NCBI GenBank assembly: GCA_002067205.1
Contig: MVQL01000245.1
Location: 86,453 to 150,452, forward strand
Source of the DNA: Pelotomaculum sp. PtaB.Bin104
GTDB taxonomy: Bacteria > Bacillota > Desulfotomaculia > Desulfotomaculales > Pelotomaculaceae
Direction: 5' to 3'
DNA length: 64,000 nucleotides
Below are positions 53,934 to 62,349 of this stretch, in pieces; within the stretch, counting starts at the first letter, position 1, and each line of letters starts with the position of its first letter. The notes under the pieces were generated by a model that saw only the letters and a program-made list of their open reading frames with translations, ran no database searches and was not told where the DNA came from. The position numbers and the translations under genes are program-made.

Positions 53934-54140
53934 TAGGTTACCTCCTCAAGAAATTTATACTATATTAATTCTATACTATGATGGAAATCCCTTCATGATT
54001 CTAAATAAATTTAAAAAAATGACGCAAATATGTCCCTTTTTTTGTTCAGTCAAGCCAATTGTGTTATACTACTTACGGTTTAGACAGCCTAATAAAAATT
54101 ATATTAAAAATATTCTTTAATTTTGGGAAGTGGTTGTTAA

Positions 54141-55148
54141 ATGTTATATAGAACACTTGGCCGAACAAAAATTAAGGTATCAATTGTTGGATTTGGGGGG
54201 ATACCTATCCAACGGATTTCAGTAGAGGAAGCCGGTCTCATCGTAAATCGGGCATTAGACCTTGGGATAAATTTTTTTGACACTGCCAGGGGATACACCG
54301 ATAGTGAGGCTAAATTGGGCGCCGCCCTAAAAACTAGAAGAAAAGAAGCAGTAATTGCAACAAAGTCGATGGCTAGGACCAGAGAAGCGATGACTGCTGA
54401 TATCCAAAGAAGCCTGGCGGCTTTAAGGACAAATTACATTGATATTTACCAGTTGCATAATGTCAAAGATCAAGCGACCTTAGAACAAATATTAGGCGAG
54501 GACGGCGCTTTGGCCGCATTAAAAGAAGCGAAACAAGACGGTTTGATCGGCCATATCGGAGTCACCGGGCATATCAAGAACTTTCTTTTGGAAGCAATCA
54601 AAATAGAAGAAGTAGAAACTGTTCAGTTTCCCTTTAATGCTGCCGAGACAACTGGAGTCAATGAACTGCTGCTCGGAGCGGTGCAGGCGGACACCGGCAT
54701 CATTATTATGAAACCGCTTGCCGGTGGGTCCCTAAAAAATGCCGATATCGCCTTGCGCTATATTCTTGATAATCCGGTGTCTGCTGTTATTCCCGGCATG
54801 GATTCACTACAGCAGGTAGAGGAAAATGCCTCTGCCGGAGCAGATCCACGCCCGTTGACCCCGCATGAAAATAGCAAGTTGGAGGAAGAGGTTAAAAAAA
54901 TAGGTGCTGTTTTTTGCCGCCGCTGCGAATACTGCTTGCCCTGCCGGCAGGGGATCGACATATCCTCAATATTTTTGTTCGACGGCTACTATACCAGGTA
55001 TAATTTGAAGAAATGGGCCAGTGAACGATACCGGGGGCTACAGACAAAGGCGGACGCATGCAAGGAGTGTGGCGAGTGCGAAGAGCAGTGCCCATATGGC
55101 CTGCCCATACGCCAAATGTTAAAGGATGCTGCCGCTAGAATGACTTGA
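54141..55148 (+). CDS. Aldo/keto reductase with C-terminal 4Fe-4S domain
   Basis: The 335-residue protein starts LGRTKIKVSIVGFGGIPIQRI and has the catalytic Asp/Tyr in INFFDTARGYTDSEAKLG (near 47-53), Lys in IATKSM (near 78), and His in YIDIYQLHNVKD (near 111). The C-terminal third has CRRCEYCLPCRQGIDI (near 258) and CKECGECEEQCPYGLP (near 310), which can bind Fe-S clusters. The family is common in clostridia and may couple reduction to ferredoxin. Substrate unknown. Confidence 0.92.
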   Translation: MLYRTLGRTKIKVSIVGFGGIPIQRISVEEAGLIVNRALDLGINFFDTARGYTDSEAKLGAALKTRRKEAVIATKSMARTREAMTADIQRSLAALRTNYIDIYQLHNVKDQATLEQILGEDGALAALKEAKQDGLIGHIGVTGHIKNFLLEAIKIEEVETVQFPFNAAETTGVNELLLGAVQADTGIIIMKPLAGGSLKNADIALRYILDNPVSAVIPGMDSLQQVEENASAGADPRPLTPHENSKLEEEVKKIGAVFCRRCEYCLPCRQGIDISSIFLFDGYYTRYNLKKWASERYRGLQTKADACKECGECEEQCPYGLPIRQMLKDAAARMT

Positions 55149-55290
55149 TAAAACTATCGGTGTTATTATTGCATTACCGCGCTTACTTAAATTATGTTAA
55201 TGGACTGCCGATCCAGGTAAGCAATCTAGTTGACCCAATATCTTCAGCGTGTTATAATAAACATTGATTTGAGTATCATTTGGTAAACGT

Positions 55291-55366
55291 GGGGATATAG
55301 CTCAGCTGGGAGAGCGCTAGAATCGCACTCTAGAGGTCAGGGGTTCGAGCCCCCTTATCTCCACCA
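55291..55366 (+). tRNA. tRNA-Ala (anticodon CGC)
   Basis: A full cloverleaf folds: acceptor GGGGATA/TATCTCC with the G3:U70 wobble pair that marks alanine tRNAs, D-stem GCTC/GAGC, anticodon stem CTAGA/TCTAG with loop ATCGCAC (CGC, reads GCG), T-arm AGGGG-TTCGAGC-CCCCT, discriminator A and an encoded CCA. Confidence 0.97.
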
Positions 55367-55384
55367 AAATTTTAGGTATTAAAA

Positions 55385-55447
55385 GATGCCATGAGGTTAA
55401 ACCCGCATGGCATCAGCCTTTTCGGGGGTTTTTACCCTCGTTTTTTT
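55385..55447 (+). terminator. Hairpin and T-run after tRNA-Ala
   Basis: GATGCCATG pairs with CATGGCATC (9 bp), then a CGGGGG...CCCTCG hairpin leads into a seven-T run at 55441. The second hairpin is the likely terminator. Confidence 0.6.
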
Positions 55448-55708
55448 ATTCCTCAATTTTATAGATGACATCGGGCTTTTTCGGAATACTGTAGGGATTC
55501 GAACCCTCGTTTGAATTCTAATAGATATGTTCCTTTGTTCAAGGCACGTAGAAATTTGTTGTATTTTGTCGAAAAACTAGAAGAATGTATAAATTACAGT
55601 TAAAAACTGCTATATAATAACAATATAACGCGCAAATTTTAGATTAATCTCTATTGTGATTATTTCTTTTGTTTTAATTCAAACAATCATTTTTAACAAC
55701 TTCAGTAA

Positions 55709-56107
55709 GAATTCAGAATTCATATTTACCTTTTAGCATATCTTGCTGAAGATATATGGAAAGTCAGCACATTAAAATTTTTCGACGCAAACTATATTGC
55801 TTATGTTAACTACATTCTTACAGCGGTGGCTGCTGCAGGGGCGCTTGGAGGGATAGCGTTTGCCTTATACGGTTGGATTATGAGTAAGGAAATCCCGCGA
55901 CTAGTTGAGGAAAAAGTAGATGAGCGGATTAAAGAAATCAGAGACGATGTTAATATTCAGTTTTACAGACAACAGGAGGCTATGCAAAAAATAATAGCTT
56001 CTTACAATGTAGAAGACCCCGGGTTTGTCGGTAAGTGTATGGGGGATTCAGTACGACAAGCATCCAAAATTATTGGCCGTTTTTTATCCAAAAGTCTTGA
56101 CCGCTAA
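55709..56107 (+). pseudogene. 5'-truncated protein of unknown function with a membrane segment and coiled coil
   Basis: The frame is open for 133 codons from just after TAA 55706. It encodes a protein-like sequence (HIYLLAYLAEDIWKVSTLKFFDANYIAYVNYIL in pieces) followed by a membrane helix (AAAGALGGIAFALYGWIM) and a charged helix (EIPRLVEEKVDERIKEIRDD). The first usable start is GTG 55826, mid-helix and without a ribosome site, giving 93 residues. It is therefore probably the 3' part of a gene. No family recognised. The stretch 55448-55708 is AT-rich with no other gene. Confidence 0.4.
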
Positions 56108-56298
56108 CAACTTCTGGCGGAATTGGCTCAAGTCCCTTCAGTTTGCGATAGTCAATTGCTAACATTCGAAAAAGTCCCAGACAGCATAAAACTGTAATCC
56201 AATAATCCTTTATTTACAAGGCATTAAAATATTTAATGAGTCTAAGCATATGGCAACATTTTTAGTTAACAAAATTCACCGCACTTCAGGAGTTAAAA

Positions 56299-57117
56299 AT
56301 GAAAGTAAAACTATGGTGTATGATTGCTCGGCATGATATTTCAGCTTATTTGCTAATTGTCTTCGGCTTTGGATGGTTATTTTACATCGTGGGGGCTTTG
56401 GTTATCTCTGGCCATCCGGAGCGAGAGCCTTGGCTGTTTCTCTTCCAAACGCCTGGTGCTGCCATGGCGCTTATCGGCGGACTAGTCGTACGACATGCAC
56501 GCGGCGGCAAAGCAGAAGTTAATGCTGGTTGGAAGCAATACCTGCAGTGGAAGCAGCCGTGGTGGCTGTATGTGATTGCAGTAGCACTGTTGCCTATCCT
56601 AGCATTTGGTGCGATGCTAATCAAAGGTGACCAGGGAACGGTTGTGGCTGAAATGTGGCAAAAAACTGGCTGGAGCACGTTGTTGCTTCTGCCGGTCATT
56701 TTCGTTGCTCAGTTGCCGAGCAGCCCTTTACTGGAGGAATACGGTTGGCGCGGTTTCTTGCAGCAACGGTTACAAGCAAAATATACGGCACTGGTATCAG
56801 CACTTATTGTCGGCACACTATGGGGAATTCATCACGTACCTGTGGTAGTCGTAACTAACGGATCGATCCTCGTAACAGTGATGGGCGGTGTGATCGTATC
56901 TGTATTATTTGCATGGCTACTGAACACAAGCAAGGGCAGTATGCTGCTTGTCGTTTTGTTTCATGCATCGCTAAACGTTGCGATGATGATAGCCCCGAAG
57001 GGTTATGTCTTCTATATTCTCGTAGCAGTGACGGGACTTTTTATAAGCAAATATTTTGGTTATAAAGACTTAGCCAAAGTACAGCGAGTGGTACTGGAGG
57101 GAAAAAGTCACGACTGA
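56299..57117 (+). CDS. CPBP-family intramembrane glutamic protease (CAAX protease-like)
   Basis: The 272-residue polytopic protein has the ABI/CPBP motifs PLLEEYGWRGFLQQRLQ (EExxxR, near 147), LWGIHHVPVV (near 175) and LFHASLNVAMM (near 228) that make the active site. Members act in protein maturation, bacteriocin immunity or stress tolerance. AGGAG precedes the ATG. It sits in a patch of degraded genes after tRNA-Ala and may have been acquired. Confidence 0.88.
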   Translation: MKVKLWCMIARHDISAYLLIVFGFGWLFYIVGALVISGHPEREPWLFLFQTPGAAMALIGGLVVRHARGGKAEVNAGWKQYLQWKQPWWLYVIAVALLPILAFGAMLIKGDQGTVVAEMWQKTGWSTLLLLPVIFVAQLPSSPLLEEYGWRGFLQQRLQAKYTALVSALIVGTLWGIHHVPVVVVTNGSILVTVMGGVIVSVLFAWLLNTSKGSMLLVVLFHASLNVAMMIAPKGYVFYILVAVTGLFISKYFGYKDLAKVQRVVLEGKSHD

Positions 57118-57316
57118 TAGTGTAGAGCACAATTCACCCGTCCACTTAGGCGAGAACCAGATTTTTGTGAAGGAAGGAGATGGTAAACGTGACGCTGGAT
57201 TTAAAGTTCGTGACGAACAGAAGGAGAAGGCTCTAAAGAGGGCGGCTAAACTTCTGATTGCGCAAGGACTCATTATAGAATCAGATATACCAGGCTTATT
57301 TTTGAAGCCTGCTTAA
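57107..57316 (+). pseudogene. Small basic protein fragment, unusual start
   Basis: The frame overlaps the CPBP stop and encodes about 69 residues with an amphipathic basic segment (KVRDEQKEKALKRAAKLLI) ending DIPGLFLKPA. A GGAGGG site lies 5 bases before GTC 57107, where a GTG would be expected, so a start-codon mutation is possible. The only other candidate is GTG 57167, without a site. I do not recognise the family. Confidence 0.35.
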
Positions 57317-57368
57317 AATTTTTACTTATCGATCCAAGGGGGGAGTGTGTCCTTTTATAGCTCCCATC

Positions 57369-57433
57369 AGTGTTATCCGGTAAGAGTGTTGTTTTCACGC
57401 TAAAAAATCCTCCTTTAATAACCGGATAACACT
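57369..57433. repeat. 13-bp inverted repeat upstream of the two-component genes
   Basis: AGTGTTATCCGGT at 57369-57381 is perfectly inverted at 57421-57433, with 39 bases between. It lies about 105 bases before the response regulator start and could be an operator, a hairpin or the relic of a mobile element. Confidence 0.5.
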
Positions 57434-57538
57434 AACAGATCAAAATTCAACAAAGTTTAAGTTTTTATTCAGTAGGCTTTCAGTTGTGTTCCTGATAATA
57501 TTAATAATATGACAACTCCCCAGGAGAAGGTGAGCGGG

Positions 57539-58222
57539 ATGCAGCAATTAAAGGGAATCAAGGTATTATTAGTCGACGATGAACCCAGCATACTACAATT
57601 TCTGGAACTTGGTCTGCAAAATGAAGGCTTTGAGGTACAGACTGCTACAGATGGCATGACAGCGATTAACCTGGTGAAGGAATTCCACCCCCATGTCGTG
57701 GTGCTTGACGTGATGATGCCCGGCATGGACGGTTTCGAGGTGTGCCGGATGCTGAGAAAAACTGAGAATGTGGCTGTGATCATGCTTACGGCCAGGGATG
57801 AAGTGGACGACCGGGTGAAAGGGTTAACGCTTGGAGCTGATGATTACATGGTCAAGCCCTTTAGTTTTGAAGAGCTGCTGGCCCGGATTTACGCCCGGAT
57901 CAGGAACCAGTTTCCAAACTTATTTGGGGAAGTTGTAATCGGGCCGTTCCGCATTGACAACCGGCGCAAAGAAATTAAGTATGAAGACCGGGTGCTGGAG
58001 CTTTCTCCAACAGAATATAACCTTCTGGAGTTTTTATTGCTTAACCACGGGCTTGTTTTAAGTAAAAGCATGATTTTGTCCAAGGTTTGGGGCTATGACT
58101 TCGGTGGGGAGGAAAATATTGTCGAGGTATATATTCGCTCTCTGCGGGACAAGTTGAACGACAAAGAGCATACCTTAATCCGGACCTTACGGGGCTCAGG
58201 GTATCGAGTTGATTTGCCATGA
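57539..58222 (+). CDS. OmpR-family response regulator
   Basis: The 227-residue protein has a receiver domain (KVLLVDDEPSILQFLELGL, phospho-Asp in VVVLDVMMPGMDGFEV near 57, Lys in DDYMVKPFSFEELLARI) and a winged-helix DNA-binding domain (LSPTEYNLLEFLLLNHGLVLSK, VEVYIRSLRDKL). The start chosen is ATG 57539, after AGGAGAAGG; ATG 57509 would add ten residues. It overlaps the kinase gene by 4 bases. Targets are unknown. Confidence 0.93.
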   Translation: MQQLKGIKVLLVDDEPSILQFLELGLQNEGFEVQTATDGMTAINLVKEFHPHVVVLDVMMPGMDGFEVCRMLRKTENVAVIMLTARDEVDDRVKGLTLGADDYMVKPFSFEELLARIYARIRNQFPNLFGEVVIGPFRIDNRRKEIKYEDRVLELSPTEYNLLEFLLLNHGLVLSKSMILSKVWGYDFGGEENIVEVYIRSLRDKLNDKEHTLIRTLRGSGYRVDLP

Positions 58223-59739
58223 ATAAAAACGTTATTTTTAAATTTGTCTCATTCTTTACCCCGAACTCATTGCGGGTGCAATTGTTATCACGTTCACTAT
58301 TGATCCTAGCTTTTTTGCTCGTGCTCATCGGTATTTTACAATATGTCACTATGAGGGAAGTGATTTACCGGAATAAGGCGACCAGCATGCAAAGCCAAAT
58401 CATTTCCATAAAGCCTGGTGCCTGGCAGTTTCTTAGCCTAAACCAGGAATATGTTGAGGTTAACCCGCCACGCTTGTTGATTCCTGAGGTTAACCTGGCG
58501 TTTATCGATATACAGGGCAACTATTTCATGTTATCCAGGGGGCCGGGCGAAGTCAATCCCCCGCGGCTGGAACTGGAGGAGTATATTAAATTATTTGGCA
58601 GAAACCCGGAAGCAAGGCATGATTCGGAACAATTGTTGGAACAAAGGCCAAGGTCAAGGCTAAATTACAAAGTAGTTGATGCTGGAGGGGTAGAACAATT
58701 ATTGGTTTTGCAGCCAGTATATATGGGTCCGGATTTGTTTGGCTTCATTCAAGCAAGTACTTTGACCGGCCCTTTGAAGGAGTTGCTTGTCCATCAAATA
58801 ATAGCCTTTTTGTTTCTGGGGCTTTTAGCACTGCTTTTCGGATTGTTTGCCTTCATGCCGGTGCTTAAGAAAACGCTGGTGCCTTTATCCAACATGGTCG
58901 ATACCGCGGAACAGATCGATGCCGGAAACTTGGCCAGGCGTTTTCCGACTCAGCAGGGGCAGACAGAAATCGACCACCTGGCGGAATCGTTTAATCGCAT
59001 GCTTGAGCGTCTTCAAACCTCTTTTGAGGCGGAAAGGGAAACCAAAGAGCAGATGCGCCGCTTTGTATCTGATGCTTCACACGAGCTGCGCACGCCGTTG
59101 ACCTCAATTCATGGTTTTTTAGAGGTGTTGCTCCGTGGGGCGGCTAATAATCCGGAACAACTGCATAAAGCTTTAACAAGCATGCATGGTGAATCAGTAC
59201 GGCTCAATAAACTGGTGCATGATTTGCTGGTTTTGACCAGACTTGACCGCCAGCCGCAAATCGAGTTTACTGAGGGCTTCATGGATGTCCTAATTGGGGA
59301 TATGGAGCCACAACTGCGTATTCTTGCGGGCAACAGGCATGTTGATCTAACAATTGAGCCTAACCTAAAGTACAAATTTGATGCGGATAAAATAAAACAG
59401 GCAATATTGAATACGTTTTATAACGCGGTGCAGCATACGGATCCAGAGCAAGGCAGGATCAGTATTGCCTTATCGAGTCAAGATAATGGCCTGCAGCTTG
59501 CAGTGCAGGATAATGGACCAGGGATCAATGATACCCACCTTCCCCATATCTTTAATCGTTTTTACCGCATCGACTCCTCCAGGACGCGCAAACATGGCGG
59601 TTCAGGGTTAGGCCTGGCGATCACCAAATCCATTGTCAACGCCCATGGCGGTACTATTAGTGTAGAAAGCCGTGAGGGAGAGGGCAGTACTTTTTATATC
59701 TGGTTACCTGAACAAAATAAATATTTCGATGGGTTATGA
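58219..59739 (+). CDS. Sensor histidine kinase
   Basis: The 506-residue protein has two membrane segments (about 20-40 and 193-215), an extracytoplasmic sensor between them, a HAMP domain (LSNMVDTAEQIDAGNLARRF), the phospho-His in SDASHELRTPLTSIHGFLE (near 288), an N-box (QAILNTFYNAVQHTDP), and G boxes (VQDNGPGIND, GGSGLGLAITKSIV). It should phosphorylate the overlapping response regulator. The signal is unknown. Confidence 0.94.
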   Translation: MNKNVIFKFVSFFTPNSLRVQLLSRSLLILAFLLVLIGILQYVTMREVIYRNKATSMQSQIISIKPGAWQFLSLNQEYVEVNPPRLLIPEVNLAFIDIQGNYFMLSRGPGEVNPPRLELEEYIKLFGRNPEARHDSEQLLEQRPRSRLNYKVVDAGGVEQLLVLQPVYMGPDLFGFIQASTLTGPLKELLVHQIIAFLFLGLLALLFGLFAFMPVLKKTLVPLSNMVDTAEQIDAGNLARRFPTQQGQTEIDHLAESFNRMLERLQTSFEAERETKEQMRRFVSDASHELRTPLTSIHGFLEVLLRGAANNPEQLHKALTSMHGESVRLNKLVHDLLVLTRLDRQPQIEFTEGFMDVLIGDMEPQLRILAGNRHVDLTIEPNLKYKFDADKIKQAILNTFYNAVQHTDPEQGRISIALSSQDNGLQLAVQDNGPGINDTHLPHIFNRFYRIDSSRTRKHGGSGLGLAITKSIVNAHGGTISVESREGEGSTFYIWLPEQNKYFDGL

Positions 59740-59775
59740 TTATATTTATATAATCCCAAACTTAACCGATGAAGC

Positions 59776-59812
59776 AATAAACCCAGCGTTAAAAACGCTG
59801 GGTTTATTGTCT
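59776..59812 (+). terminator. Terminator of the two-component operon
   Basis: A perfect 13-bp stem (AATAAACCCAGCG and its complement) with a 7-base loop lies 36 bases after the kinase stop. Confidence 0.85.
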
Positions 59813-59877
59813 GGTTTACTTTTTGGGCTAGCTTACTAATAAGCTTGCAAAAACCACTGATGTTTCATTAATTCTGT

Positions 59878-60231
59878 TTAATACAGATATTGGAATATTG
59901 AATTAAGTGATTGTACATTACCACATGCACCTTGTTGGTTACCGCATTGTGAAGTAAAATTGCTCAACCACTGAGTTGCTCCACAATTTTGCTGTGAGCC
60001 GGTACAATTATACTGTGGAAGGCAGTTGCTCAAATTGCATGAGGATTGTAATGAGGTACAATTCGACGGTGAATTTGTCAGACACTGCTGAAGTGCGCTA
60101 AGATCAAATTGTGAACCAGCGTTACCAGGACATGCTGATAATGTTGCCGCACTCGCACTGGCAAGGGCTCCAAAAATCATTAAGACACTAAGTGAAAGTA
60201 CGAGTAGGATGCGCTTATTGTTTCTGAGCAT
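59878..60231 (-). CDS. Cysteine-rich exported protein under c-di-AMP riboswitch control
   Basis: The 117-residue protein has a signal peptide (LRNNKRILLVLSLSVLMIF then GALASASAA), then a mature part rich in Asn, Gln, Ser and Cys, with ten cysteines in an irregular spacing (CPGN, QQCLT, NCTSL, SSCNLSNC, NCTGSQQNC, QCGNQQGACG). No known family is recognised. Many cysteines suggest disulfide crosslinks or metal binding outside the cell, or a spore or matrix role. The start is ATG 60231, with AAAGGGG 6 bases upstream; an upstream ATG at 60324 lies inside the riboswitch and is not used. Confidence 0.8.
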   Translation of the reverse strand: MLRNNKRILLVLSLSVLMIFGALASASAATLSACPGNAGSQFDLSALQQCLTNSPSNCTSLQSSCNLSNCLPQYNCTGSQQNCGATQWLSNFTSQCGNQQGACGNVQSLNSIFQYLY

Positions 60232-60249
60232 AATATTCCCCTTTCTTTT

Positions 60250-60387
60250 TTTGCCTCCGAGGTTAGCTGACGGATTCGGAAAAAGATACCCTACCCAATT
60301 GGAGTCCCTGGTCATAAAACTCAATTGAGATTCACCCCGTAATCGGTTCCCCCGTACCCAGATGAATATTTTCCGGGATTCGGCAAT
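60250..60387 (-). promoter_or_regulatory. c-di-AMP riboswitch (ydaO-yuaA leader)
   Basis: Reading the minus strand, the element opens with ATTGCCGAATCCCGG, has GGGTACGGGGGAACCG and CGGGGTGAATC in the first half, and TAGGGTATCTTT, CCGAATCCGTCAGCTAACC and TCGGAGGCAA in the second. This is the order and wording of known ydaO aptamers. ATTGCC pairs with GGCAAA to close P1. The ribosome site of the next gene starts five bases beyond P1, and no terminator follows, so control may be translational. The class is usually an OFF switch that responds to cyclic di-AMP. Confidence 0.93.
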
Positions 60388-60606
60388 GGTTTAGCCAGCC
60401 CCAGTAAGTATACGACAATTCACAAATTTATCGCAAAGTTGTTATTACCCTTTAAAAACACTATCTATATTAGGTTGATATGAATTCCTTGCGATTTTTT
60501 GCTTATACGTAGTATCAATATACTAAGGTTTTATGTTCCAAAACTATTAATTAAAAATGGTAAGTTTTACACTTAATTTTTGGGGTGGGCAGGAACACAT
60601 GATAGA
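60388..60606. other. Promoter region of the riboswitch gene
   Basis: AT-rich sequence upstream of the aptamer on the minus strand must contain its promoter. A TTGATA-like element around 60470 (plus-strand reading) was seen, but it is not assigned. No ORF. Confidence 0.3.
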
Positions 60607-60660
60607 GTTTGGACACAAACAAAGCCCTATTTTAGTATAGGGCTTTGTTTGTGTCCAAAC
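60607..60660 (-). terminator. Very long perfect hairpin terminator after yjcZ-like gene
   Basis: Two perfect 24-bp arms at 60607-60630 and 60637-60660 flank a 6-base loop. The inner part (GCCCTAT/ATAGGGC) with TTTGTTTGTG makes a standard terminator for the gene ending at 60672, but the extra 12 bp of arm is more than termination needs. Confidence 0.7.
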
Positions 60661-60671
60661 TTATGAATTTG

Positions 60672-60776
60672 CTAGATGCAGAGGCAACCCAGGCCAAGGA
60701 TAAGCAAAATCAAGATCAGAAAGACAATAAACCCCCAATTTCCTATACCTGTTCCGCAGCCTTCAACTTGTGCCAT
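60672..60776 (-). CDS. YjcZ-family small sporulation membrane protein (34 aa)
   Basis: The frame runs from ATG 60776, with GGAGGG 8 bases upstream, to TAG 60672. The peptide MAQVEGCGTGIGNWGF then IVFLILILLILGLGCLCI is the YjcZ pattern: a Gly-rich N-terminus and one hydrophobic helix ending in cysteines. These proteins are made during sporulation and attach to the spore membrane or coat. The gene is followed 11 bases later by a strong hairpin. Confidence 0.82.
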   Translation of the reverse strand: MAQVEGCGTGIGNWGFIVFLILILLILGLGCLCI

Positions 60777-61143
60777 ATAATTTTCCCTCCTTTGGCTTTA
60801 TATATAATACGATCAGAAAATCTCATGTGTGATTAATTTGGTTTGACTTATCCACGACCTTGTTGATTTCTAAACGTAAGAAATTTTGTTTGGAGTCAGT
60901 TCTTTCTTTGGATAACGGTTTCTATGCGAAAATAAAACATGAACTGGTACTAACAAGTCAGGATCAAGAGTATTTAAGTGAAACGCCCATTCGTTGTTGA
61001 AAAACACATCTGAAATAATATGGAGTAGAATCTATAAAATTATTGTTTGCTATAGTTTTGTGATACCATGTGGCAGTTTATCTTTCCCGGGCATAAGATG
61101 TAAAAAAATATGCCTTTGAGACTTTTGAAAGGAAGGGAAAAAT
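60777..61143. other. Intergenic region between divergent yjcZ-like and LysM genes
   Basis: This 367-base AT-rich stretch should hold promoters for both genes. No ORF, terminator or known RNA was identified. Confidence 0.35.
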
Positions 61144-62277
61144 GTGGCGACGACATATACGGTACAGTCCGGAGACACCTTGTATTCAATTGCCCGGCGC
61201 TTCGGCAGCACTGTGGAAATTTTGGCCAGGGTCAATAATATTACCGATCCCGCAGTAATATATGTTGGCCAGGTGCTAACCATACCGGAGGGAGAGGCTG
61301 CTGCGGCAGGTGAGACAGCGGCGGAAAACCAGGTGAGTGGCAGCCAGGTAAGTGGGAACCAGGCAACCCGCCGCGTCGGGGGTTTATTATACACTCTATC
61401 AACTAATAAATCAGTGTATCGGCAAGGGGAAGATGTAATCATCACCCTGGTTAAGACCAATGTATCCGGCAGGAATATCGATCTTACCTATCGTACCACC
61501 CAGCGATATGATTTTGTAGTCAGACGCAGGGCAAATCAGGCTGAGGTATGGCGCTGGTCCCGCGGCCGGTCCTTTGCGCAGGCCATATCGACCATTACCC
61601 TTAGGCCGGGCAGACGGCAGACTTTCCGCGTGGCCTGGGACCAGAGCAATAATCGTGGCGAGCCAGTCCCACTCGGTAACTACACCATCGAGGGCTTTAA
61701 TGTGGCCAGGGAACTCCGGAATGAGGGAATATCTATTAATATCAGGATCAGCAGGTCGGTTGAACCTACACCAACACCGACTGCCGGCCCGGGAGGAAGG
61801 AACTTGCTGGTTAATCCCGGTTTTGAAAACTGGCCGCGCAGGGATTCTCCACCTTTCGGCTGGGAGGGAAGCAACTTGTTCCGCTCAACTACTTCACGCA
61901 CGGGGAATTATGCCGCGGAGTTGGGAGAAAGCCATGATGAGCGCGCGGTGTTGTCACAGCGGGTGCGGATTGAACCTGGGAGAATATATGAATTAATCTG
62001 GTGGGCCAGGGAAAATATTCAACCTGGTGGTGTAGACAGGTTTGTATTGTTTGTAGAGATTTTTTATTACAATACCGCTGGTAATTTTGTCGGCAGGACC
62101 GAACCGAGGTACACCCAGCAGGACATTCCAAATAATGCTTACCAAAGATACAGACTCTCTACCGGACGGGTGCCCGCCGGAGCAAGGGTGGCTGATGTAA
62201 GGTTCACCTTTGAGCCATCAGGGCAAAACAACAACACTGTCAAAATTGATGATGTAATTTTGCGTGAACTGCTCTAA
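61144..62277 (+). CDS. LysM / BsuPI-like domain protein with C-terminal carbohydrate-binding-like module
   Basis: The 377-residue protein has a LysM repeat at about 4-48 (YTVQSGDTLYSIARRFGSTVE then VYVGQVLTIP), a short linker, a BsuPI-type beta-sandwich at about 80-190 (SVYRQGEDVIITLVKTN, WRWSRGRSFAQ, LGNYTIEGF), a PTPTPTAGPG linker at about 212, and a jelly-roll module (NLLVNPGFENWPRRDSPPFGW to the end). There is no signal peptide, as in many spore-associated LysM proteins. GGAAGGG precedes GTG 61144. It probably binds peptidoglycan or spore cortex. Confidence 0.82.
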   Translation: MATTYTVQSGDTLYSIARRFGSTVEILARVNNITDPAVIYVGQVLTIPEGEAAAAGETAAENQVSGSQVSGNQATRRVGGLLYTLSTNKSVYRQGEDVIITLVKTNVSGRNIDLTYRTTQRYDFVVRRRANQAEVWRWSRGRSFAQAISTITLRPGRRQTFRVAWDQSNNRGEPVPLGNYTIEGFNVARELRNEGISINIRISRSVEPTPTPTAGPGGRNLLVNPGFENWPRRDSPPFGWEGSNLFRSTTSRTGNYAAELGESHDERAVLSQRVRIEPGRIYELIWWARENIQPGGVDRFVLFVEIFYYNTAGNFVGRTEPRYTQQDIPNNAYQRYRLSTGRVPAGARVADVRFTFEPSGQNNNTVKIDDVILRELL

Positions 62278-62309
62278 GATTTCATAGTCAGCAGCAGGAT
62301 AAAGCATAT

Positions 62310-62340
62310 GGAGGCGAACAGATCAGTTCGCCTCCATTCT
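62310..62340 (+). terminator. Terminator of the LysM gene
   Basis: A perfect 10-bp stem (GGAGGCGAAC/GTTCGCCTCC) with a 6-base loop is followed by ATTCTTAT. It also lies just past the 3' end of the convergent zinc-ribbon gene. Confidence 0.75.
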
Positions 62341-62349
62341 TATGCTTGG

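Noticed and set aside
55493..55507. Second tRNA (T-arm-like AGGGATTCGAACCCT)
   Set aside because: No acceptor, D or anticodon arms around it on either strand; kept only as a hint of an integration scar.
57119..57316. Antitoxin or DNA-binding protein after the CPBP gene
   Set aside because: The basic helix invited this idea, but there is no partner toxin, no fold recognised and no clean start codon.
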